Assembly: GCA_964348685.1 (NCBI GenBank)
Contig: CAYGDM010000075.1
Coordinates: forward strand, 1 to 5,267
DNA from: DALYDP01 sp964348685
Lineage (GTDB): Bacteria; Patescibacteriota; Gracilibacteria; Peribacterales; Peribacteraceae
Direction: 5' to 3'
DNA: 5,267 nt
How positions within the stretch are numbered: the stretch's first letter is position 1; the number at the start of each line of letters is the position of its first letter. This document shows, piece after piece, positions 1 to 5,267 of the stretch. Both the position numbers and the translations under genes were made by a program. A model generated the notes under the pieces. It searched no databases, was not told where the DNA came from, and saw only the letters and a list, made by a program, of their open reading frames with translations.

Positions 1-3000
1 ATGCTCCTCTCGAGACCCGGATCGAGATCGAGGAGTTCCGCGAGTTGTTTCTCGGGAAGACGCACTGTGGCGCCATTCGCATCCGTAAAGACGTACGCCT
101 CATCTGGTGTCGAAAGAAACCAGGACTGTTTCTTTGGTTCGAAGCGTTCGTAGGTAAAATCTCCGATCTTTTCGCCGGGTTTCAGTTTGGATTTCAACTT
201 TGAGATAACGCCGTCCCGAACCGCGGAATCGATCGACGAAAGATAACGACGTGGTTTTGCACCGTGAGAAAAATCTCGAAGTTGATCGGCACTGACCACT
301 CTGATCGCGCCCTTATTTGGACCATTGTTCACACGAAGCTGAACAGAGGCAGGATTATCGGGATCAGGACCGACGAACGTAAATTGTGCTCCCGTATCGA
401 GCTTTTTTCCATCCATATCACGAATATATTCATAGACCTCAACAATATCGTTGGGCTTGAATTTGCTCACGGACGGGGCGACGTTCGGAGCTTTTTGCAC
501 GACGGGTGTTACCGCGGGCTTCGTAACGGCCGGTGCAGGCTTCGAGGTCGGTGCGGCAGTCGGCTGGGGTTTCGACGTCGGGACTGCGGAGGGTTTCGCG
601 ACACTTGGCGCCGGCTTCAAAGAGGGAGCGGACGCCGGTTGGGGTTTCGTAGTGGGCGCTGCGGCCGGTTTCGACGTCAGTGGTGCGACAGGCTGTGTGG
701 CGGGAGCAGCCGCGGGCTTCGATGAAGGTTTGCCCGGCGGCGGGGGCGGACCTTTCTTAGGAGCTGCCACGACCGCGGGCGCTTGAGCGGGTGCGCTCGA
801 CAGAGCGGCGGCAGACGGCTTCCTCATCGGCGGGGGTGGAGGCGGACCTTTCGTTGGCGCTGCGGGAGCGGCGGGCTTCGGTGACACGACCCCGGGAGTG
901 GGCCCCGGTTTAGGAACCGGGATTTTATTCAACTCCACGACCGGTACTTCGACCCTGACGAACTCTTTCCCTTCCTTGTACGTAAGAACGCCCATCTTCT
1001 CGTTCTGCGACATCACGCCGAGGACTTCGTAGTCGCGCGGCGGAAGAATGTTCCCCTTCGCGTCAACGAGCGACCGGCCTTGGATCTTGTAGCCATCGGG
1101 CAAATTCAGCGGCGGAGGTGGAAGCTTCGGCGCGTTCGTGACGGAGGAAGGGGCCTTCGGCGGCGGGGGCGGGGTTTTCGTCGGAGCGGCAGAAGCGGAA
1201 GGAGTGGGTGCGACCGAAACCGTGCGAGCAGGTGGTTTCGGGAGAGCCGGCGGCGCTTTCAACGTAGAAATATTCGCGAACGATGGCATCTTCTGGGCAG
1301 TGCCCGTGACGCCGCGACGGATGAGCTCATCCGCGTCTTCCATGGCCAGCGCAAAGGCCTCTTTTCGTCCGAATCCCTTCTTCATGTATGCCTCCTGGAA
1401 CCCGGCGACCAACGGGCGAAATTTCTTGTTAGCGGTTTTGCGACCGATCTTGCCGAAGCCTTCGATGCCGTGGGAATACTCGATCGACAACAGTTCGATG
1501 TCGGAAAGATCGCCGCGTCCAAGAATCGCCTCCGCGACCTTCTGACGGACGACGGATGCGTCGTTGCCGGTCGAAGCGGCGGCGGCGGCGATCCAACGGC
1601 TGAGATCGGCCGGAGCCGCGGGAAGCGTGGCCGGATCGATGGTGACCTTCGGATCGAAGCCGCTCGCGGGAGACGTGGGCGCGACGTTCGGATTGGCCGC
1701 GGGCGGAGCCTGTTTCGGTTTGTCCAATCGAAGATCCGTACGAAGCGACTTCGCATCCTTCTTATAGGTCTCACGCTGCGATTGAATATCTTTGATTTGT
1801 TCGCGCAGCTTATTGGCGCGCGCCGTGCGCGGCTTCGCGTCGAGCTTCTTTTGCAACTTTTGAATGCGGCGATCCGCGTACACGATATTCCGCTGGTTGC
1901 TGCGCAACGTCTTGAACTGCATGCGAAGCGGGTCCCTGCCGATCGCCATCTCGAGCACGCTCTTGATGCGTTTGAACGACTGGCCGTCGCGTGCGTCCAC
2001 GGCATCGGCGAAGCGCTCGTACAGTTTGGGCTTGGGCGTGAGGCGCCGCGGCTTCGGCGTGATTGCGGGCGTGACTTTCGCCGACACGTCGCCGACGACT
2101 TTCCGAACGTACGTGATGTTCTTGGCGTCCTGTACGAGCTCTTTCTTGAAAAGATCCCAGCCGTGCTTCGCGAACTCGCCGTTCCACATCGACTCGGCCA
2201 CTTCTTTCCACACGGCGGGCTCGAACGCGGCCGCGATGTGGCGCACGCCGGGCAGTAATCCTTCTTTGGTATGGAAATCGAGGGCGCTCGCATATTCGCC
2301 TTTGATCTTCGTGTAACGCGGCGGCTGAACGGGCTCGATGGGCTGTACAGGAGAGTCAGGAACAACCTGCGAGGACCCGGGAGCCGGCCTGTTCACTTTC
2401 ACCGTCGGGACCGACGTCGTCTGGCGCTCGGGACGCATGGTCATCGTTTTTCCTTCTTTTTTGAACACGAGCATGCCGTCGCCGTCGACGGAATCGTAGA
2501 CCCATCCATGATCCAATCCGCGGCCGTTGCCGAGATCGAGGCGGTACGACTTTCCCGGCTGCATGTTCAGCTCTTGGGCGTACTGCGTGCGCAGTTCGAC
2601 GAGCCTGCGCGGCGTCGGGGATGCTTTTATTCTCTGGCGGAGATCCGAGAAAATATCGTCGACGTCCGTCGGATCCGCGGACATCGTCACGGAACTACCA
2701 GCTCCGTCCGCTCGCTCCGCGACATCATCAAGAACGTTGTCGACGTCATCCAGACGGACCACGCTGGACGGCATTTCATCAACATCGTCGACGTACTCGA
2801 GCACGGGAGGCTGTTGCGTTGTTTTTTTGGCCGGCGGCAAACGATCAGGATCGAACGATGCGACGGAATCGGGGGCTCCACCTACGGCATCGTCCAATCC
2901 ATCGCCAAGATCATCAGCGGTTACAGGCCGGCGAGCGAACGATGATTCATCAAGATCGAGATCGAGATCATCAAAATCATCCTGGAACGTCATCGTCGGT

Positions 3001-5267
3001 CGCTTTGCGGCATCGTCGAGCACCTGCTCAACGGTATCGCCGTTTTTCATGTAGAACACTTCAATCTCTTGGCCATCGCGATACTCCACTTCCGAATAAT
3101 CAACATCACTGTCCCACCTACTGATCCTTTCTTTTGGACGTGCCACGCTGATTTCCGGCTCACCCGTCACGCCGCGGCGCATAAGCGTGTCAGCGTCCTT
3201 GGCCGCAAGCTTCTTGGCGATTTTTTCTGGAATACCCTTCGCCATATACTCCTCCGTAAATGATTCCTTCACCGTGGCATATTTTTGCCGAAGTTGAGGT
3301 TTCGTGATTTTTCCTTCTGCGACGGTACCAAAACCTTCGATCTCATGGGCAGACTTCACAGCGGCCATCTCTTTCTTAGAAAGCGTACGACCGAGGACCC
3401 TCTCCGCGACGTTCATGCGAACATCGATCGGGCTTTTACCGCCGAACGTCGCCGTGTTGTCGATCCAACGCGTGAGATCTGCGGGGTTGGTAAGCAATTC
3501 GAGTTTGCCGGACTTTCCGACGCCGAGGACGTAATTGTCGCCCGCGTGAATAACATCGCTAATGTCTCCGGCAGACTCTTTCATCGTCGCGTTCGTTTGT
3601 TCGAGAAGTTCATCCATCGCGCTCAGCGCTTTAGCCTTCGCGGCGTCATCGCCCTTCGCGATGCTCCGTGCGAGATCGGCCTCCAGCTGCTGCAAACGCG
3701 ACAAGCCCGGTGAGGTTTGTTCCAAGACCTTCGCGGCTTCCGCGGCCTTGCGCGCCGCATTCAGCGAGGCGTTCTGCTTCATGAGATCGCGATAGCGCAA
3801 GAAGCGCCCGATGGAGCGCGCGTCCGAGATACCGAGCGCGGCGAGTTCCTTGCCACCCATCTTCGCAAGCTCGTCGGCGTTCTCGCCGACCAGCGCCTTG
3901 ATGTCGTCGAACGGCTTGAGCGCCTTCGTGGATCGCCCGATGTCGTCGGTCGCGGATGTGATCGCGTTGGTCGCGGCCGTGAGCTTGCTCGAACCGAGAT
4001 TCTTCACAGTGCGGCCGATGTTGCGCGCGCCCGCGACGATGTTGCCCGGGATGCGCACGGTGCCCGCGACGAGCTCGCTGGCGCCCACGCGCGCGCCGAC
4101 GTACGTGGCTTTCACGATGGCTGGCATGAGGTTTTTCGTTCCCGCGAAGGCGATGCGCGCGGCCTGCGCGCCCTTGCCGACGGCGCCGACGCCCGTCGCC
4201 GTGGTGAGAATATTCAATCCAAGTTTGCCGATACCCTTTCCGATGCGTCCGTTCGCGAAATCTTCGTACGAAATCAATGACTCCCCAAACTTCCTCCAAC
4301 CTTCCGGCGTTGAGAGCATCGTCACGAGGCCGGTCGCCGTCTGCACGGGATGCCCGAGCAGCGTGGCGATACCTTCGCCCATGTCAGCCACGCCTTCGAT
4401 CACGCCCGAAGCAATGTCGAGGCTGTAACCAAGACCGCCGATGACCGGAACTTCCTTCAGCCAAATGCTCGCCTTATCCAGGGCGGCGGCGATCGTGTCT
4501 TTGAGCAACCACTTCGTGCCCGCGGCGAACCCGTCGAAGCCACTGGTCCACGTTGTGGACGAGAAGAACGCTTCGGGCGTCACGGTCTGGAGCGCCGCGA
4601 GCTGCTTGCCTTCTTCGTTCAACCCTTCCTGCGCCTGCAGCGTTCGGACGTTCGCGACGAGCACGTCGCCGCCGAGATCCGCGTCGAGCGCATCGAGACG
4701 CGCGTGGTCGCCTTCGGCAGTTTCGCGGATCGTCTTGTCGGTGCTCGCGAGTTCGCCGAGGAAGGTATCGAAGTCGGAGAGTTTCACGGAAAGCGCTCCA
4801 CGCGCTTCATCCATCGCGCTGCGTTGATCGGCGAGCTCTTCGGCTTTCGTGCGGATCTGCGCGACAGCATCGAGCGCTTCCGGATTGCCTGCGGATGCCT
4901 CTGCTTCGGCTTCTTGTTTGAGCTGCTCGATTTTCTTTCCCGTCTCATCGGAACGGCCGATGGCGTTTTCGATTTCGGCGACCTTCTCCGTCGTCGCTTG
5001 CTGCTCGGCGGCCGTACGCGCGGAGAGGTCTGCGACCTTCTGCGTTTCGGCGGTCGTTTTCGCGTCGGTCTTCGCGCGGAGCGCTTCGGGCGCGGCGTTC
5101 ACCTGCGTGCCCTGCTTGGCGAGGGCTATCCCCTCTCCGCCGACCTTCGCGCGCGCGGCAGTGAGCGATGCGCGTTCGCTATTCACGAGCGCGTTGGCGC
5201 GCGCGGCGAGCGCCTGTTTTTCTTTGTACTGCGCAGCTGCGGCGATGCCGCGACCGACGCCGTACGC
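1..5267 (-). CDS. Interior of a giant multidomain protein of unknown function, partial at both ends
   Basis: One minus-strand frame (codons ending at base 5267, 5264 and so on) is open for all 1755 codons, which is far beyond chance even at high GC. The translation is protein-like throughout: coiled coil, hydrophobic Gly-rich stretch, two copies of a conserved domain, Asp-rich linker, Pro-rich linkers and small beta modules follow in order. The first in-frame Met is at residue 152, inside the continuing coiled coil, so the true start is upstream of the right edge. The stop lies beyond the left edge. I recognise no enzyme motif, sortase signal or secretion signal within the window. Reading sense is supported by low use of AGA/AGG and ATA and by frequent GCG, CGC, CTC and GAA codons. 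Surface scaffold, adhesin-like or effector-like protein are all possible; none can be chosen from this fragment. Confidence is high for coding and low for any role. Confidence 0.95.
30..185 (-). other. Small beta-rich module 4 (residues ~1695-1746)
   Basis: The last folded module visible before the left edge: LKPGEKIGDFTYERFEPKKQ, SWFLSTPDEAYVFTDANG, ATVRLPEKQLAELLDL. It has several short strands with a W/F pair, a D-A-N-G hairpin and a closing L-P-x-x-Q-L-A-E-L-L helix that matches the closing SADQLRDF of module 3 in position and character. Modules 3 and 4 lie directly one after the other, joined by a short Ser/Asp/Lys-containing stretch. The protein continues beyond the window. Confidence 0.4.
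270..467 (-). other. Small beta-rich module 3 (residues ~1601-1666)
   Basis: This begins SKFKPNDIVEVYEYIRDMDG, followed by DTGAQFTFVGPDPDNPASVQLRV and GAIRVVSADQLRDF. The F-K-P-N-D-I-V-E-V opening and the late I-R-V-V-x-x-D-Q-L strand resemble small KOW/SH3-like barrels, in which a protein-sized turn follows each strand. The DPDNP loop is a long polar turn. The underlying DNA is less GC-rich (28 of 60 bases at 421-480) than the Pro-rich linker beside it. The family is not recognised. Confidence 0.45.
468..911 (-). other. Long Pro/Ala-rich linker with polyproline tracts and degenerate repeats (residues ~1453-1600)
   Basis: About 30% proline across 148 residues, the rest mainly Ala, Lys, Ser, Thr and Val, with no aromatic residues. 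Two polyproline tracts share a KG-P context: six prolines at 1475-1480 (TKG-P6-MRKPS) and five at 1507-1511 (KKG-P5-GKPSS). The second half is a degenerate repeat of about 10 residues of the form [ST]-x-KP-x-P-x-x-AP: TSKPAAAP, TTKPQPASAP, SLKPAPSVA, TSKPQPTAAP and TSKPAPAV. KP and AP repeats of this kind span the cell wall in some surface proteins and TonB-like proteins. The KG-Pn context also resembles eukaryotic profilin-binding FH1 segments, probably by convergence. Confidence 0.7.
912..1103 (-). other. Small beta-rich module 2 (residues ~1389-1452)
   Basis: A folded-looking island between two Pro-rich linkers: LPDGYKIQGRSLVDAKGNIL, then RDYEVLGVMSQNEKMGVLTYKEGKEFVRVEVPVV. Hydrophobic residues alternate and are interrupted by Asp-Gly, Lys-Gly-Asn and Asn-Glu-Lys turns, which indicates five or so short strands. 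The GVLTYKEGK hairpin echoes MLVFKKEGK in beta module 1, supporting a loose relationship. The module is about 60 residues long, consistent with an SH3-like barrel. No ligand can be predicted. Confidence 0.45.
1104..1256 (-). other. Pro-rich linker 1 with polyproline tracts (residues ~1338-1388)
   Basis: This starts APPALPKPPA directly after copy R2 and contains a run of five prolines (1366-1370, within TKTPPPPPKAP) and one of four (within KLPPPPLNLP). The remaining residues are mostly Ala, Ser, Thr, Val and Lys. Such linkers are extended and flexible, and polyproline runs of this length form PPII helices. It separates copy R2 from beta module 2. On the opposite strand the same DNA reads as a Gly-rich open frame, which is a shadow. 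Confidence 0.7.
1302..1616 (-). repeat. Duplicated domain copy R2 (residues 1218-1322)
   Basis: Second copy of the duplicated domain, 515 residues after the first. It starts APADLSRWI (W1225), followed by an Ala run, VAEAILGR (1244-1251), LS..E, HGIEGFG (1266-1272), FQEAYMKKG (1290-1298) and DADELIRRGVTG (1311-1322). The ends of both copies match exactly in the RRGVTG hexapeptide, and the starts match in PADL-x-RWI, which defines the domain borders well. Copy R2 has a poly-Ala stretch where R1 has polar residues, and it lies in a more GC-rich part of the gene. Each copy is followed by a low-complexity linker and then by a small beta-rich module, so the duplicated unit may be larger than the domain itself. 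Function is unknown. Confidence 0.8.
1383..1396 (-). promoter_or_regulatory. Shine-Dalgarno-like motif before an in-frame ATG inside copy R2
   Basis: AGGAGG lies 5 bases before the in-frame ATG of residue M1295 on the minus strand, at the equivalent place in the second copy (codons for Q-E-A-Y-M). A gene finder could wrongly place a gene start here. The open frame and the conserved domain continue upstream, so this is not the start of the gene. Confidence 0.2.
1713..1922 (-). other. Basic coiled coil (residues ~1116-1185)
   Basis: Seventy residues with about 22 Lys/Arg against 8 Asp/Glu, in a helical, Gln-rich pattern: RRIQKLQKKL, then ANKLREQIKDIQSQRETYKKDAKSLRTDLRL. Leu/Ile spacing is heptad-like, with a single Pro at about residue 1146 splitting it into two helices that could pack as a hairpin. 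The positive charge contrasts with the Asp-rich linker earlier in the chain and would allow binding to nucleic acid, acidic polymer or that linker; none of these can be chosen from the sequence. A Pro/Ala-rich spacer (PPAANPNVAPTSPAS) joins it to copy R2. Confidence 0.5.
2082..2312 (-). other. Helical segment with aromatic residues (residues ~986-1062)
   Basis: After a Pro-rich spacer (PVQPIEPVQPPRY) comes a compact-looking helical stretch with several aromatics: ALDFHTKEGLLPG, IAAAFEPAVWKEVAESMW and FAKHGWDLFKKELVQDA. Its balanced hydrophobic and charged content suggests a folded domain, unlike the flanking low-complexity linkers. It is followed by another Pro/Lys spacer (TPAITPKPRRLTPKPK) and a second short helical piece containing FADAVDARDGQSFKRI (about residues 1078-1112). 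I do not recognise the family. There is no obvious metal- or nucleotide-binding motif. Confidence 0.4.
2421..2564 (-). other. Small beta-rich module 1 (residues ~902-949)
   Basis: A short stretch of alternating hydrophobic residues and turns: PGKSYRLDLGNG, then HGWVYDSVDGDG (W922), then MLVFKKEGKTMTMRPE. The pattern of three to five short strands joined by Gly/Asp/Asn turns, with a KEGK hairpin near the end, fits a small SH3-like or similar beta barrel. It follows copy R1 and its acidic linker, as beta module 2 follows copy R2 and its Pro-rich linker. Sequence similarity to the other beta modules is weak, so shared origin is an inference. Confidence 0.4.
2640..3023 (-). other. Asp-rich acidic linker (residues ~749-876)
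   Basis: About 31 Asp and 4 Glu against about 9 Lys/Arg in 128 residues; the marked excess of Asp over Glu is unusual for a simple acidic linker. It contains a DDFDDLDLDLDE run (763-774) and several variants of a DDV/LDDV element (YVDDVDEM, LDDVDNVLDDVAE, DVDDIF). It is preceded by a short strand-turn-strand-like stretch, YRDGQEIEVFYMKNGDTV (about 729-746). The linker is probably disordered or only weakly helical. Repeated Asp at alternate positions could bind divalent cations, but no canonical EF-hand or RTX nonapeptide (GGxGxD) is present. The underlying DNA is less GC-rich than that for the coiled coils. Confidence 0.6.
3162..3488 (-). repeat. Duplicated domain copy R1 (residues 594-702)
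   Basis: First of two copies of a domain of about 105 residues. It starts NPADLTRWI (W601), continues with VAERVLGR, then LS..E, the HEIEGFG motif (641-647), FTEEYMAKG (670-678) and ends DADTLMRRGVTG (691-702). Against R2 about 49 of 104 aligned residues are identical by hand. R1 carries a five-residue insertion (TVAEG) after IEGFG and lacks one residue before the LS..E motif. The copies differ strongly at DNA level, so the duplication is old. The predicted structure is mainly helical, with a conserved His and Glu in the centre and a basic RRG turn at the end. I do not recognise it as a named family. The LGR-LS-E...H pattern resembles modules I recall from hypothetical proteins of Patescibacteria, an unverified impression. 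Confidence 0.8.
3243..3255 (-). promoter_or_regulatory. Shine-Dalgarno-like motif before an in-frame ATG inside copy R1
   Basis: On the minus strand GGAGGAG lies just before an in-frame ATG (residue M675), with the GGAGG core 5 bases from it. It is formed by the Glu-Glu codons of the conserved E-x-Y-M motif. It could support internal initiation, but the same bases are explained by the protein sequence, so it may be accidental. Confidence 0.2.
3489..3986 (-). other. Helical Ala-rich region (residues ~428-593) leading into the first repeat domain
   Basis: The composition is Ala, Lys, Leu, Asp and Glu with regular hydrophobic spacing, suggesting a helical bundle or short coiled coil. Recognisable pieces are a helix-loop-helix-like KMGGKELAALGISDARSIGR (about 467-486), then RKAAEAAKVLEQ, LQQLEADLARSI and KAKALSAMDELLEQ. 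The final part changes to a short strand-like stretch, VIHAGDNYVLGVGKSGKLEL, immediately before the repeat domain begins at N594. The GISDAR segment looks like a small helical hairpin but lacks enough features to name it. No catalytic motif seen. Confidence 0.45.
3993..4460 (-). other. Hydrophobic Gly/Ala-rich segment (residues ~270-425), possible membrane-interacting or pre-toxin-like region
   Basis: After W240, W254 and W268 the chain becomes rich in Gly, Ala, Val, Ile and Leu with few charges. VPVIGGLG (273-280) is followed by LLGHPVQTATGLVTML (303-318) and then by a glycine-spaced run RIGKGIGKLG...TATGVGAVGKGAQAA (341-370), which has the GxxxG/GxG spacing of glycine-zipper helices. The L-x-x-HP-x-x-T-x-x-G-L pattern recalls the amphipathic repeats that precede C-terminal toxin domains in LXG-type and other polymorphic toxins; this is from memory of those families, not from a search. 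Here the segment is followed by more than 1300 residues, so it is not a standard toxin C-terminus. It could also be a buried helical hairpin with no membrane role. No continuous 20-residue strongly hydrophobic helix is obvious. Confidence 0.45.
4584..5246 (-). other. Predicted Ala-rich coiled coil (residues ~8-228)
   Basis: About 220 residues dominated by Ala, Glu, Lys, Gln, Arg, Asp and Leu, with almost no aromatic residues and few prolines. Leu, Val, Ile and Ala recur at heptad-like spacing, for example around the KKIEQLKQEAEAEA and IRTKAEELADQRSAMDEA stretches. This is typical of a long alpha-helical coiled coil or stalk. A glycine-containing break near residues 49-53 and the Gly-Asn-Pro near residues 130-135 may separate helical sub-segments. 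It ends where the composition changes abruptly at T230-P231, just before the first Trp (W240). The coiled coil probably continues upstream of the window. Such a segment usually gives oligomerisation or length; no partner can be inferred. Confidence 0.65.

Noticed and set aside
264..786. Plus-strand frames, one encoding a Gly/Ala/Phe-rich repeat protein (451-786)
   Set aside because: The Gly-rich repeats are the antisense reading of the Pro/Ala/Lys repeats (CCG/CCC codons read as GG-rich codons). Proline tracts flanked by folded modules in the same minus frame are the better explanation.
1080..2258. Plus-strand open frame of 392 codons
   Set aside because: It lies antisense to R2, the basic coiled coil and the helical segment. 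Its product is Arg-rich with no coherent domains, as expected from the complement of a GC-rich coding strand.
1382..2365. Minus-strand open frame of 327 codons in another frame
   Set aside because: Out of frame with the continuous 1755-codon frame; the product is a Ser/Arg/Pro mixture typical of a frame-shifted shadow, while the main frame has conserved repeats there.
2951..2981. Short gatcgagatcgagatcatc-type direct repeat
   Set aside because: It is simply the codons of alternating Asp and Leu (DLDLDLD) and does not need a regulatory or CRISPR explanation.
2271..3124. Overlapping plus-strand frames (2271-2945, 2527-3054, 2621-3124)
   Set aside because: Ser/Arg-rich antisense shadows of the Asp-rich linker (GAT/GAC read as ATC/GTC in other frames). 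No initiation signal or domain seen.
3646..4299. Minus-strand 217-codon frame and the opposing plus-strand frames at 3717-4280 and 3811-4428
   Set aside because: All overlap the hydrophobic and helical regions of the main frame. Their products are Arg/His-rich or low in structure, and they are mutually exclusive.
1..5267. Several adjacent genes read in the same frame, rather than one
   Set aside because: No stop codon separates the segments, and the SD-like sites lie inside conserved repeat domains instead of at domain borders.
1..5267. tRNA, rRNA, CRISPR array, insertion sequence or intergenic terminator
   Set aside because: No cloverleaf-like stretch, regularly spaced identical repeat, terminal inverted repeat pair or hairpin with T-run was seen. 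The window is entirely coding.

Overview
The whole window is the interior of one very large protein-coding gene on the minus strand. Read from position 5267 down to position 3, a single frame runs for 1755 codons without a stop codon (TAA, TAG or TGA), and neither its start nor its end lies in the window. Residue numbers in this annotation count from the first complete codon at the right edge (residue 1 = bases 5265-5267; residue 1755 = bases 3-5), so they are not true protein positions. I see no second gene, RNA gene, mobile element, CRISPR array, promoter or terminator. The many plus-strand and other minus-strand open frames are antisense or out-of-frame shadows of this GC-rich gene.

Layout in protein order, right to left. 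(1) An Ala/Glu/Lys-rich predicted coiled coil, about residues 8-228. (2) A hydrophobic Gly/Ala-rich stretch with Trp and an L-x-x-HP motif, about 270-425. (3) A helical, Ala-rich stretch, about 428-593. (4) The first copy (R1, 594-702) of a duplicated domain of about 105 residues. (5) A strongly Asp-rich linker, about 749-876. (6) A small beta-rich module, 902-949. (7) A Trp/Phe-containing helical segment (986-1062) and a basic coiled coil (1116-1185). (8) The second copy of the domain (R2, 1218-1322). (9) Pro-rich linker, beta module, longer Pro-rich linker with polyproline tracts, and two more beta modules running off the left edge.

The strongest new observation is the R1/R2 pair. About 49 of 104 aligned residues are identical by hand, and both copies share PADLxRWI, VAExxLGR, HxIEGFG, YMxKG and DADxLxRRGVTG. 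I do not recognise it as a named family with confidence. The overall form suggests a giant, multidomain, probably surface-associated, scaffold-like or effector-like protein, but no catalytic domain can be identified here and no function is assigned.

Organism: a bacterium using the standard stop codons, moderately to highly GC-rich (local values run from about 47% to 75%), with SD-like motifs of uncertain meaning. Giant proteins of mixed coiled-coil, Pro-rich and unknown domains are known from uncultured lineages such as Patescibacteria/Peregrinibacteria and Omnitrophota. Placement there is only a guess from style, because the window has no taxonomic marker.
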